Source: CAZVAR01 sp964625225 (GTDB lineage: Bacteria > Pseudomonadota > Alphaproteobacteria > JAJUGE01). From it: a stretch of 9,601 bases of DNA. Position 1 is the first letter of the stretch, and each line of letters opens with the position of its first letter. Location: assembly GCA_964625225.1 (NCBI GenBank), contig CAZVAR010000141.1, forward strand, positions 1 through 9,601, given 5' to 3'. The position numbers and the translations under genes were made by a program. Of the stretch, positions 1 through 6,727 are shown one piece after another. Below the pieces are notes generated by a model, which did no database searches, was not told the DNA's origin, and worked only from the letters and a program-made list of their open reading frames with translations.

Positions 1-183
1 CGCCCGCGCGCGGGCGGCGGCGTCGCGGGCGGCCTCGAGCGGCCCGAGGCGGGCGCGGGTCGCCGCCTCCTGCGCATCGCGCGCGAGGCGCGCCTGCGCC
101 GCCCCGGTGCGCGCCGCCGCGGCGCGCTGCAGCAGATCGAGGCCGGCAAGCGCGACGGTAGCGATCGTGGTCAGTCCGGCCAT
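1..183 (-). CDS. Partial phage gene, possible internal virion protein (N-terminus only)
   Basis: The leftward frame opens with ATG at 183 and stays open to the window edge, giving the first 61 residues. The ATG shares its A with the TGA stop of the nozzle gene (TGATG), so the two are translationally coupled. AGGTGA lies about 8 bases upstream as a ribosome site. The protein begins with a small hydrophobic stretch (residues 3-17, GLTTIATVALAGLDL). An Ala/Arg-rich, heptad-like helical region with very few other residue types follows. In T7-like phages the genes after the nozzle encode internal virion proteins (gp14-gp16) that are ejected into the cell, and a short apolar N-terminus followed by helix would fit gp14. 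The assignment rests on position and composition only. It could equally be another tail or ejection protein. Confidence 0.6.
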   Translation of the reverse strand, partial: MAGLTTIATVALAGLDLLQRAAAARTGAAQARLARDAQEAATRARLGPLEAARDAAARARA

Positions 184-2090
184 CAGTCGTTCACCTGGAT
201 GCGTGTGTTGACGGACAGGATGGTGCAGGGCAGCGGCGCGTCCTGCGCCACCCGCCACAGCGGCGCGGTGCCGTCGCGGCGCCAGCCCAGCGCGCGCAGC
301 GCCTTGTCGCCGGTGAAGCGCGGCGCCGGGCCGTCCAGCACGCCGCCGGCGACGCCCTCCGGGCCGATCCGGCGGAACGGCACGTCGGCGAAGCCGCGGC
401 CGAGGTCGAGCCGCAGCGCGCCCGTCTCGTGCAGGCGGAACACCACCGATACCGGCCGGAAGCTCGCGCCCTGGAGCGGCGCGCCCGTCGGCGCCGGCGG
501 CAGCGGCTCGATCTCGTGCGTGTAGCCGAGGCCGGCCGCGACGCTGCGGGCCGGCGCGTCGAGCAGGATCGCGCCGCCGGTGACGACCGCATCCGGGCGC
601 AGCGTGCCGTCGGCGACCACCTTGACCGTGCGGCCCTCGAGATGATCGAGGCCGGCCCAGATCTCGGCCGGCTCGGCGCTCTCGCCGGCCAGGGCGGAAT
701 CGGCGTGCAGCGCCTCGTCGAAGGTCTCGATCAGCACCGCACCGTCGCGCTCGACCAGCAGGTAGAGCCCGTCGCCGACCGCGGCGACCGAGCGGAAGGC
801 GCCGGCCGTCCGCTGGAACGTCCAGGCGGTCACCTGCTCGGCGCGGTAGATGGTCAGGCTGGCCAGCGTGCCGTCGGCGAGCACCGTGTGGAACAGCCGC
901 CGCGCCGCGTCATAGTCCTGATCGACCGGGTCGGCGAAGACGTGGCGGACGAGCAGCGCGAGGTCGGTCGAGGAATAGGCCTGCTCCAGGTCGGTGAACA
1001 GGAACTCGCGCAGCTCGCGCCCGGAGCGGGAGACGAACAGGGTCGCCCCGTCCACGTCGCGCGGCGGCACCGAGCGCGTCGCCGGCGAGCCGACCCGCGT
1101 CTGGCGGCGGAGCTGGACCGAGGCGGGGGTGAGCGGGTCGCCCGTCACCGTCCATTCGGCGCCGGAGGTGAACACCTGCAGATGCCGGCCCGAGAAGACG
1201 GCGCGGATCGCATTGACCTGGTCGGAGAGGATCGGGAATGCGATCGCCTCGTCGTCGAGGCCGGTGCCGAGGTCGAAATTGAACAGGTCGCCGGCCTTGG
1301 ACAGCCACAGCCGGTTCGGGAGGTCGCGGCTGCCGCCGATCACCAGCCGGTCCTGGTGGAAGGTGGCCGAGACCGGCCAGCCCCGCACCGGTGAGAACGC
1401 CGCCTCGTCCCAGTCGGCGGTGGCCGCCGTGCCGGCGAGCGGCTGTCGGACCTCGGCCTGCGCCTCGGTCGCGGCGTCGACGGCGGTGATCTCGACCTCC
1501 CGCCCCTCCAGGCGGAAGCGCACCCCGGCATGGCCGGGCTCGAACACGGGCGCCGAGGCGGTCAGCAGGATCGCGCCGTCGGTGCCGCTCGGCGTCAGCG
1601 TCACGCCGTCGGGCGCGAAGCGGTGCCAGGGCTGCCGCAGCGCACCCTCCTCGACGACGAAGCTCCAGTCGCTCACCGTCCAGGCGGTTTCCGCGGTCCG
1701 CGTGATCCGTTGCGGCGGCACCTCGGGGTGCGTGACCAGCAGCGTGTCCGCGCTTTGCGTCCAGGCGATCTGCCCGAGCTGCGGGGCGCTCCAGGGCGTC
1801 GCGGCGGAGGCGATCCGGGCATCGTCGCGATAGACGTCGAGCCAGTGCGCGGTGAAGACGAGCAGATAGACCTGCTCCGTGTTGAACTCGAACGCGACCA
1901 GCCGGCCGGGGCCGCGCGCCGCATCGACGAAGCGCAGGCCCGGCCGCCGCGCCACGCCGCCGGTCGGCCGGATCACGACGTTGCGCAGCCGCGCGGCGCC
2001 GTGCTCGTAGGCGGCGAGGTCGCCGCGGCCGAGCAGCTCCGGCGCCACCTCGCCGGCGGTGAAGCTGGTCTTGAGCAGGCTGGTCGTCAT
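183..2090 (-). CDS. Tail nozzle / tail tubular protein B-like (T7 gp12 or P22 gp10 type)
   Basis: This is a 635-aa protein. The frame is open further upstream, but the start at 2090 is preferred for two reasons. It overlaps the stop of the adaptor gene as ATGA, and it begins the recognisable N-terminus MTTSLLKTSFTAGEVAPELL. That is followed by GRGDLAAYEHGAARLRN and a GGVARRPGLRF motif (about residues 44-54), the hallmark of phage nozzle/stabilisation proteins: FTxGExxP, then RxDLxxYxxGxxxLxN, then GGxxRRPG. The remainder looks beta-rich, with no membrane segment or signal peptide, as expected for a beta-propeller nozzle ring. T7 gp12 is about 790 aa and P22 gp10 about 470, so the length is intermediate. 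The family role is to build the distal tube of the short tail below the gp11/gp4-like adaptor ring. The direct upstream neighbour is that adaptor, as in T7. The ribosome site is weak, so translation is probably coupled. Confidence 0.85.
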   Translation of the reverse strand: MTTSLLKTSFTAGEVAPELLGRGDLAAYEHGAARLRNVVIRPTGGVARRPGLRFVDAARGPGRLVAFEFNTEQVYLLVFTAHWLDVYRDDARIASAATPWSAPQLGQIAWTQSADTLLVTHPEVPPQRITRTAETAWTVSDWSFVVEEGALRQPWHRFAPDGVTLTPSGTDGAILLTASAPVFEPGHAGVRFRLEGREVEITAVDAATEAQAEVRQPLAGTAATADWDEAAFSPVRGWPVSATFHQDRLVIGGSRDLPNRLWLSKAGDLFNFDLGTGLDDEAIAFPILSDQVNAIRAVFSGRHLQVFTSGAEWTVTGDPLTPASVQLRRQTRVGSPATRSVPPRDVDGATLFVSRSGRELREFLFTDLEQAYSSTDLALLVRHVFADPVDQDYDAARRLFHTVLADGTLASLTIYRAEQVTAWTFQRTAGAFRSVAAVGDGLYLLVERDGAVLIETFDEALHADSALAGESAEPAEIWAGLDHLEGRTVKVVADGTLRPDAVVTGGAILLDAPARSVAAGLGYTHEIEPLPPAPTGAPLQGASFRPVSVVFRLHETGALRLDLGRGFADVPFRRIGPEGVAGGVLDGPAPRFTGDKALRALGWRRDGTAPLWRVAQDAPLPCTILSVNTRIQVND

Positions 2091-2656
2091 CGGCGGGCAT
2101 CCAGCAGCGGGAAATCCTCGATCGCCTGCGCCGTGTCCTGCTGCGCATCGGTCAGCCGGGCGCGGCGGAACTCCGCCTCGGCGAGGCGGTGCAGCAGCGC
2201 GGCGCGGGCGGTGCTTTCGGTGATCGCGACGCAGAACTCGGCGGCCAGCCGGGCGATCAGCGCCGCGTCGAAGAAGGGCGGAAACTCGGACTCGGCCGGG
2301 CGGAAGACGTAGCTCAGCACGACCTCCGCGGCCGAGGCATGCAGCCGCCGCTCGGCGATCCGGTAGGCGAGGCCGCGCCCGCGCGGCCCCGTGCCGGCCG
2401 AGAGCGCCCGCAGGAAGTCCGGCGGGAGCTGGAAGGCGAACGCGAAATCGGCCAGCGGCGGCGCCTCCAGGCGCGGCAGCCGCGCCTGCGCGGTGGCGAA
2501 GCTCCAGGCATGCGCCGACAGCAGCGCGTCGCGCGCCGAGGGATAGAGGTTCGCCGCCACCTCCGCCTCGGCCGTGCCCTCCTCGAACGAGGCGATCGGG
2601 CTGGCGCCGAGCTTCAGCAGCGCGCGGCTGCACAGGGCGAGCGCGGTGAGGGCCAT
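2087..2656 (-). CDS. Tail adaptor / tail tubular protein A-like (T7 gp11 type)
   Basis: This is a 189-aa protein, close to T7 gp11 (196 aa). It starts MALTALALCSRALLKLGASP, followed by IASFEEGTAEAEVAANLYP and a RDALLSAHAWSFA segment (about residues 42-54). This N-terminal pattern (CSxALxxLGAxPI, then the ARDxLLxxHxWxFA helix) is characteristic of the gp11/P22 gp4 adaptor family, which forms a dodecameric ring docking under the portal. The C-terminal half is helical and Ala/Arg-rich (FRRARLTDAQQDTAQAIEDF). The stop overlaps the nozzle start by four bases (ATGA). GGAGG lies only three bases before the ATG, closer than usual, but the conserved N-terminus argues for this start. The gene follows a hairpin at 2683-2705 that may lower its expression relative to capsid. 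Confidence 0.88.
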   Translation of the reverse strand: MALTALALCSRALLKLGASPIASFEEGTAEAEVAANLYPSARDALLSAHAWSFATAQARLPRLEAPPLADFAFAFQLPPDFLRALSAGTGPRGRGLAYRIAERRLHASAAEVVLSYVFRPAESEFPPFFDAALIARLAAEFCVAITESTARAALLHRLAEAEFRRARLTDAQQDTAQAIEDFPLLDARR

Positions 2657-2682
2657 GGGGCCTCCGTGACGAGAGAAGACGG

Positions 2683-2705
2683 CCCGCCCCTGTCGGCAGG
2701 GCGGG
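2683..2705 (-). terminator. Hairpin after the capsid block, candidate partial terminator
   Basis: CCCGCCCCT (2683-2691) pairs with AGGGCGGG (2698-2705) around a six-base loop, with one bulged base. In the leftward transcript the stem is followed by CCGTCTTCTCTC, which is pyrimidine-rich but not a true U-run. It sits between the 79-aa gene and the tail adaptor, 27 bases before the adaptor start. T7 has a leaky terminator just after its capsid gene, and this could serve the same purpose. In DNA this GC-rich some hairpins occur by chance, so function is inferred from position. Confidence 0.4.
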
Positions 2706-2738
2706 AGCGGTCGAGGCGGCGGGCCGGCGGCCGGCGCG

Positions 2739-2978
2739 CTAGGCGGTCGCGGCGACCGTGACGACGCCGTTGCTGTTGGCGGACACGCGGCGGATCGCGG
2801 CGCTGCCTTCGCTGTCGGCGACGACGATCAGGTCGGCGACGCGCAGCATCGCGGCGGCTCCGTCGAAATAGCCGGCGTCGGCGATGGTCGCGAGCGCGTC
2901 GGCGGCGGACTTGTAGTGCCACATCGTGAAGCCGTTGGCGTAGGCGATCACGGACAGGTCTTTGGGCTGGAAGGCCAT
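2739..2978 (-). CDS. Small conserved phage protein after capsid, possible head decoration protein
   Basis: This is a 79-aa protein beginning MAFQPKDLSVIAYANGFTMW, with HYKSAADALAT and an AGYFDGAAAMLRVADLIVV segment (about residues 35-53). It ends in a Val/Ala/Asn-rich strand region. GAGGAC lies about eight bases upstream of the ATG, a good ribosome site. It has no signal peptide, membrane helix or metal ligands. Small proteins with the same pattern (NGFxxWxYK...AGYFxxAxxMLxVxDxI) commonly follow the capsid gene in podovirus-type prophages, and I know of no assigned function. Its size, predicted beta-rich fold and place directly after the major capsid gene make a head decoration or cement protein plausible. 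That is inference from context, and a minor head or tail role is also possible. Confidence 0.75.
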   Translation of the reverse strand: MAFQPKDLSVIAYANGFTMWHYKSAADALATIADAGYFDGAAAMLRVADLIVVADSEGSAAIRRVSANSNGVVTVAATA

Positions 2979-2996
2979 TCTCGGTGTCCTCTGTCG

Positions 2997-3016
2997 GGGC
3001 CGGGCGCGGCCGGCCC
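2997..3016 (-). repeat. 7-bp inverted repeat in the capsid to 79-aa gene spacer
   Basis: GGGCCGG (2997-3003) and CCGGCCC (3010-3016) can form a perfect seven-pair stem with a six-base loop. It lies in the 87-base gap between the capsid stop and the 79-aa start and has no U-run after it. It may be an mRNA stability or spacing element, but chance is credible at this base composition. Confidence 0.3.
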
Positions 3017-3065
3017 GTGTCTGCGGCGAAGAAGGGCGGTCCGGGCGGGTCCTCCTGGCGCGCGC

Positions 3066-3884
3066 CTACGCCTCCAGGCACGGCATCGTCACCACCCCGT
3101 CCGAGTCCACGATCACCGCGCCCTGGCTCATGCTGTTGGCGACGAAATAGGCGGCGCGGTCGCCGTGCCAGGTGATGTCGGTCTTGACCTCGGAGCCGGA
3201 GGCGTGGCCGACCGCGGTCTTGTGGTACCAGTGGCAGCGGCGCACGCCGTCGGCGAGGGTCAGCCCGGAATGCGGCATCCACAGCGTGCCGAGCCAGCGC
3301 TTGGCCTGGGTGCCGCGCCAGGGCAGCTCGTCGGCGCCGACATAGTCGGCGTTGGCGAACTCCTCGATGCCGAGCAGCTCGCTCCACTGCTTCCAGCCGA
3401 CGACGGCATAGCGCTGGCCGTCGTCGGGCACGTCCTTCGTGCCCAGCGCCTCGAAGGCGGCCAGCACCTTGCCCTTGGTCAGGCCGTCGTCGCCGGTGCC
3501 GGCTTCGTTGGCGGACGTGTCGAGCTGCGCGATGATCAGCTCGTCGGTCTTGCGGCCGAGCGCGTAGGCGCCGGCATTGGCGATCACGTCGCGCTCGTCC
3601 GACTTCACCTTGAGGTCGTCGAGCCGGTCGACCCAGTCGCCGGCGTAATAGTCGGCGAGGAAGCATTCGACCGCGGCGTGGTCGACATTCATCACCGGGA
3701 TCGCGCCGTGGCGCGCCTTGGTCGCGGCGGTGCCGGCGCCGACCGTCTGGAAGACGGTGGAGCTGCCCTGGATGCCGCTCTTGGAGCGCACGGTCTGCCG
3801 CAGCTTGGAGCCCATGCGCTGATAGGCCATGTGCACGTCGGCCTGGAAGTGCTTCACGAAGGCCTGCTCGATGGAGGTGGACAT
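3066..3884 (-). CDS. Phage major capsid protein
   Basis: This is a 272-aa protein. The N-terminus reads MSTSIEQAFVKHFQADVHMA, then YQRMGSKLRQTVRSKSG and the IQGSSTVFQTVGAGTA strand (residues 38-53). This is a well-marked phage capsid pattern in podovirus-like prophages of Proteobacteria: QAFVxxFxAxVHMAYQRxGSKLRxTVR, then GSSTxFQxVGxGTA. A central helical segment (VDRLDDLKVKSDERDVIANAG) would fit the HK97-fold spine helix and P-domain. The protein builds the icosahedral head shell and has no signal or membrane segment. Context agrees: the scaffold gene is directly upstream and a small possible decoration gene directly downstream. The ribosome site is unusual, with GGAAAGGA ending about 13 bases before the ATG. 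The 162-base upstream gap holds a tandem repeat and a large inverted repeat that may affect expression. N-terminal cleavage during maturation is not evident. Confidence 0.9.
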   Translation of the reverse strand: MSTSIEQAFVKHFQADVHMAYQRMGSKLRQTVRSKSGIQGSSTVFQTVGAGTAATKARHGAIPVMNVDHAAVECFLADYYAGDWVDRLDDLKVKSDERDVIANAGAYALGRKTDELIIAQLDTSANEAGTGDDGLTKGKVLAAFEALGTKDVPDDGQRYAVVGWKQWSELLGIEEFANADYVGADELPWRGTQAKRWLGTLWMPHSGLTLADGVRRCHWYHKTAVGHASGSEVKTDITWHGDRAAYFVANSMSQGAVIVDSDGVVTMPCLEA

Positions 3885-3903
3885 CGGCGGTTGGGGTCCT
3901 TTC

Positions 3904-3927
3904 CTGGTTGAGGGTCTGGTTGAGGGT
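3904..3927. repeat. Tandem 12-bp direct repeat in the capsid 5' leader
   Basis: CTGGTTGAGGGT occurs twice head to tail with no mismatch (3904-3915 and 3916-3927). It lies 20 bases upstream of the capsid ATG, next to the presumed ribosome site. It may be a recent slippage duplication that changed leader spacing, or a protein or RNA binding site. Nothing else supports a function. Confidence 0.75.
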
Positions 3928-3934
3928 CGGCGTC

Positions 3935-3999
3935 GCGGCCCGCCGGGCCGGCGCCGCGCGGCGGCGGTCGGCCGGGCGCCCGGTTCCCCGGCGGGCCGC
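3935..3999 (-). repeat. 13-bp perfect inverted repeat between scaffold and capsid genes
   Basis: GCGGCCCGCCGGG (3935-3947) and CCCGGCGGGCCGC (3987-3999) are perfect reverse complements separated by 39 bases. The loop contains the palindrome CCGGGCGCCCGG (3972-3983). A further palindrome, CCCGCGCGCGGG, lies at 4004-4015. In the leftward mRNA this would be a very stable branched structure in the 162-base gap between the scaffold stop and capsid start. No U-run follows it, so it is not a classic terminator. A processing or stability element that raises capsid mRNA relative to upstream genes is plausible. Confidence 0.55.
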
Positions 4000-4046
4000 C
4001 GTTCCCGCGCGCGGGGGGCGCGGCGGGAAGCGGGCGGAGAGGCGGG

Positions 4047-4739
4047 CTAGTCGCCGCCGTAGAGGCGGCGGAACGCCTCCGTGACCTGGGCGACGATGCC
4101 GGGGTCGCGGTCGCGCCAGTAGCGCGGGTCGCGCATCAGCGTGCGGACCGCGTCCTCGTCGCCGGCCGCGGCCGGCCCGCCGGCGCCGAGCGGGCCGGGC
4201 TCGCCGGAGGCCATCATGCGGTGCAGCGCCATCACTCCCTCGTGGGTGGACGACAGCGCCCGCAGCACCTCCGGCTGCAGGTTGGCCCGGCCCCAGGCGA
4301 GGAGCTGGCCGGCGACCTCGCGGAAACGGGCCTCGCCGCCGAACTCGCGGGCGAGGCGTTCGGTCTGGCGCTCGGCCTCGAACTCCTGCGCCGCCGCCTC
4401 CATCAGCGGCGGCAGGATCTCGGCGGCGAGGTCGTAGACGAGCTGCGCCTGGGCCGGGGTGAAGCCGGCGGCGTGCAGGCGCCGGTCGATGTCCGGGTCG
4501 GCCCCGCCCAGCGTCTCGGGGACGACGAGGGCGTAGCCCTCCGGCGTCTCGGGCACGCCGAGCGCGCGGTGGAAGCGCGCGATCTCCTCCGGCGAGGCGT
4601 CCGCGCCCGGCACGCAGAAGCCCCCGTCGGGTTCCGACGCAGGCCCCGGCGCAGGCGCCGCCGGCGGCGCGTCCGGGGGCGTGGCGGCCGGCGCCGGTGC
4701 CGGCGCCGGATCGGCGGGGTCGAGCAGGTTCATGGTCAT
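4047..4739 (-). CDS. Capsid assembly scaffold protein (T7 gp9-like)
   Basis: This is a 230-aa protein. The frame is open far upstream, but the start at 4739 is chosen because GGAGG sits seven bases before it; the in-frame ATG at 4733 is too far. Residues 8-45 are an Ala/Pro-rich, low-complexity linker. They are followed by DASPEEIARFHRALGVPETP and EGYALVVPE, then AGFTPAQAQLVYDLAAE and a long charged helix (AAQEFEAERQTERLAREFGG). The C-terminus is a basic/aromatic helix (YWRDRDPGIVAQVTEAFRRL). The VPETPEGYxL and GFTxxQAQxVYDLAAE patterns are typical of podovirus scaffolds, which fill the procapsid, guide coat assembly through the C-terminal helix and then leave. The neighbours (portal upstream, capsid downstream) are the classic T7 order portal-scaffold-capsid, here with one small gene inserted after the portal. 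Confidence 0.87.
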   Translation of the reverse strand: MTMNLLDPADPAPAPAPAATPPDAPPAAPAPGPASEPDGGFCVPGADASPEEIARFHRALGVPETPEGYALVVPETLGGADPDIDRRLHAAGFTPAQAQLVYDLAAEILPPLMEAAAQEFEAERQTERLAREFGGEARFREVAGQLLAWGRANLQPEVLRALSSTHEGVMALHRMMASGEPGPLGAGGPAAAGDEDAVRTLMRDPRYWRDRDPGIVAQVTEAFRRLYGGD

Positions 4740-4821
4740 GATCTGTCCTCCGTCCGCAGCGCGGATGTTCGGGTCCACAGGGTTGGCAGGGGGCGGCGCC
4801 GCATCGCCCGCGCCGCGCGGC

Positions 4822-5070
4822 TCACTCCCGGCCGCGCGCGGCGAGGGCTTCGAGATGGGCGACCAGCGCGCGCTGGCCTTCGAGGTGGCGCAGCGCCGCC
4901 TCGCTCGCCTCGGGTCCGAGCCGCCGCTCGACGGTGAGGGCGCGCAGATGCGCAAGCAGCCGCTCGCCGTCCGCGGTGGCGAGCAGGCGGGCGGCGTCGC
5001 GGCACAGCTCCCGCGGCGGCTCCGCGGCCGGCGCCGGCGTCGGGGCGAACCAGGACCAGCCGTCAGGCAT
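4822..5070 (-). CDS. Bbp19-family-like small phage protein
   Basis: This is an 82-aa protein, MPDGWSWFAP followed by a Pro/Ala-rich stretch. The domain LCRDAARLLATADGERLLAH follows, and then the segment RLGPEASEAALRHLEGQRAL (about residues 50-69) and a final helix. The pattern ATxDGxRxLxxLR, then EGQRALVxxL, resembles the Bbp19-like family named after Bordetella phage BPP-1, found in podovirus head-tail clusters. The function of that family is not established to my knowledge. The start overlaps the portal stop by eight bases, and GGGAG lies eight bases upstream, so the start is well supported. An 82-base gap follows, ending in the scaffold ribosome site. Family membership is by recalled motif; the alternative is an unrelated short helical virion protein. 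Confidence 0.75.
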   Translation of the reverse strand: MPDGWSWFAPTPAPAAEPPRELCRDAARLLATADGERLLAHLRALTVERRLGPEASEAALRHLEGQRALVAHLEALAARGRE

Positions 5071-6505
5071 CGGCCGGCTCCCGGATCAGCGCCGCAGGGA
5101 CCCCGAGCGCGCGGCCGGTCCAGCGCGCCGCGGCGCCGAGATCGGCGACGGCGAGGGCGTCCGGTCCGAGCGCGGCGAGCGCGTCCAGCCAGGCGAGCGC
5201 GGTGCGCGCCTCCTGCTGCGCCCCGGCCAGCGCCAGCGGCGAGCGGTAGCGCAGCGCCACCAGCCGGCCGTCGATGCGGATGTCGGGGATCTCGCCGCGC
5301 CGGCGCAGGATGGCGAGGCCGCGCTCGACCAGCGGGCTCAGCAGCTCCGACTGCAGCCGCCCGTAGGTGGCGCCGAGCAGCCGCGCCGTCTCGGCCGCCC
5401 GCTCCAGCACCTCGGTCGCCGTCATGCGCGGCTCGCCGACCTGCCCCAGCCGGTCGGTCAGCAGCGCGTGCCGGATGCGGGCGCGCAGATCGTCGAGCAC
5501 GAGCTGCGAGACGTCGAACCGGCCGGGCGCCTCGAGTGGGGTGAGGCCGGCCGAGCCCATCGCCTTCGGGATCACCGCGCCGGGCACGAGGCGCACCGTG
5601 GCCGGGTTCAGCACGCCGTCGTCTTCCGCCTGCCAGATGCCGGCGACGGCGATCGAGGCGTTCTTCAGCACCAGCTCGACCACCTTGTTGGCGGTCTTGA
5701 TGTCCGGCAGCGCCTTCATCACCGGAGAGCGGCCGTAGGTCTCGCCCGGCGCCTTCATCCAGCGGAAGTTGACGAAGGGCGAGCGCTCGAACCGGCCCTG
5801 CGCCAGCAGCGCATCGCCCTCCCCGTCCGGGGAGTCGAGCGCCGCCGCATAGGCATAGCCGGTGCCCTCCGGAAGCACCGCCTCGATCACCGCCCGGCGC
5901 CGCTCCCCGGCCGCGGCGTCGCCCGGCCCGGGCAGGGCCGCGCCGGGGAAGCGGGCGCGGAACTGGGCCGCGGTCAGCTCGGTCCGGCGGAAGGTGACGT
6001 CGAGCGCGCCGGACGGGCCTTCCTCCAGCACCGCCTGCTCCAGCGGCACCGCCGCGAAGCGGAAGGCGGAGGGTGCGCCCGGCGCCTCCTCCTCGAACAG
6101 CAGGCAGGCCGTGCCGGCGGTGGCGAGGTCCAGATAGCACTGGTGGACCTCCATCGCGAAGTTGGAGCGGTCGAAATGGGCCTGCAGCGCCGCCGCCGCG
6201 GCGTCGAGCGCGGGGCCGAGCATGGCCGCCTCCTCCGGTGTGGCCTCCGGGCCCGGCGCGAGGCCGAACCAGCGCGACCAAGGCGGCGTCAGCTCGGCCA
6301 GCAGGCTGGCCGCGAGCTGGTCCACGGCATCGGCGGCGGTGCCGTCGAACAGCCGGTCCGCCGCCTTGGCGCCGGGCGCGGCGAAGGCGCCGCGATGCGG
6401 CAGCACATGGTCGTAGCACTCGCGCCAATGCCCTTCCCAGACCGCCCGCGCCGCCTTGGCCGATCGGTAGCGGCGGCGCAGCGCGGCCGCCCGCGACTCC
6501 TCCAT
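5063..6505 (-). CDS. Portal (head-to-tail connector) protein, T7 gp8 type
   Basis: This is a 480-aa protein; T7 gp8 is 536 aa. In order one sees an N-terminal helix with the RRYRSAKAARAVWEGHWREC motif (11-30), LFDGTAADAVDQLAASLLAE (52-71) and TPPWSRWFGL (73-82). Further on come GETYGRSPVMKALPDIKTAN (254-273) with NKVVELVLK, and the diagnostic MTATEVLERA (361-370). These match the head-tail connector family (Pfam Head-tail_con, PF12236). It forms the dodecameric ring at one capsid vertex through which DNA is packaged and ejected, and which nucleates scaffold and coat assembly. GGGGGA lies nine bases before the ATG. It begins only three bases after the stop of the 72-aa gene and overlaps the Bbp19-like gene by eight bases. 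No terminase gene is next to it, which is unusual for this module. Confidence 0.92.
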   Translation of the reverse strand: MEESRAAALRRRYRSAKAARAVWEGHWRECYDHVLPHRGAFAAPGAKAADRLFDGTAADAVDQLAASLLAELTPPWSRWFGLAPGPEATPEEAAMLGPALDAAAAALQAHFDRSNFAMEVHQCYLDLATAGTACLLFEEEAPGAPSAFRFAAVPLEQAVLEEGPSGALDVTFRRTELTAAQFRARFPGAALPGPGDAAAGERRRAVIEAVLPEGTGYAYAAALDSPDGEGDALLAQGRFERSPFVNFRWMKAPGETYGRSPVMKALPDIKTANKVVELVLKNASIAVAGIWQAEDDGVLNPATVRLVPGAVIPKAMGSAGLTPLEAPGRFDVSQLVLDDLRARIRHALLTDRLGQVGEPRMTATEVLERAAETARLLGATYGRLQSELLSPLVERGLAILRRRGEIPDIRIDGRLVALRYRSPLALAGAQQEARTALAWLDALAALGPDALAVADLGAAARWTGRALGVPAALIREPADA

Positions 6506-6508
6506 GGC

Positions 6509-6727
6509 TCAATCCCCCAGCAGCGTGCGCCGCCGCGGCGCGAAGGGGCCGGGACGCAGGATGCCGCGCGGGCCGGTGGCGATCGTCCCGGCCCGGCCGC
6601 GCAGCCGCCGGGCGAGCACCCGGAGGCGCTCCTCCCGCGCGGCGGCCGCCGCCTGTTCCGGATCCTCGGCCGCGGGCGGCGGCGGCGGCGGCGGTTGGAT
6701 TTTCGGCGTGCTGAACAGTCCGCCCAT
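6509..6727 (-). CDS. Small conserved phage protein at the head of the structural operon
   Basis: This is a 72-aa protein starting MGGLFSTPKI. The frame is open upstream, but AGGAGG seven bases before the ATG at 6727 decides the start. Seven consecutive prolines (residues 12-18) follow, then an acidic/Ala helix, then a basic segment RRLRGRAGTIATGPRGIL (about 42-59) and the C-terminal motif RRRTLLGD. I recall small phage proteins with the same plan (MGGLFSxPK, Pro-rich, RGRAxTIxTGPxG, KTLLG end) from prophage head clusters, usually close to the portal, without an assigned function. The highly basic C-terminal half suggests contact with nucleic acid or an acidic protein surface. It is the first gene after the promoter at 6922-6950 and is separated from the portal by three bases. 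A minor head or tail-assembly role is inferred from context only. Confidence 0.8.
   Translation of the reverse strand: MGGLFSTPKIQPPPPPPPAAEDPEQAAAAAREERLRVLARRLRGRAGTIATGPRGILRPGPFAPRRRTLLGD
6677..6694. repeat. (CGG)6 trinucleotide repeat inside the 72-aa gene
   Basis: Six CGG units in a row on the plus strand read as six CCG proline codons on the coding strand, with a seventh Pro from CCC. The tract could vary by slippage in steps of one proline. It could also slow ribosomes at the first gene of the operon, since polyproline translation needs EF-P. Confidence 0.8.

Noticed and set aside
429..1394. 321-aa open frame on the plus strand
   Set aside because: It is antisense to the clearly coding nozzle gene, with biased composition and no recognisable domain.
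2091..2633. In-frame N-terminal extension of the nozzle gene (would give 816 aa)
   Set aside because: It overlaps the adaptor gene in another frame, is Arg/Gly/Pro-rich low complexity, and the ATGA overlap plus conserved N-terminus place the start at 2090.
2614..3666. 350-aa leftward open frame over the capsid and 79-aa genes
   Set aside because: It is a different frame from both real genes and almost entirely Arg/Ala/Gly/Asp filler.
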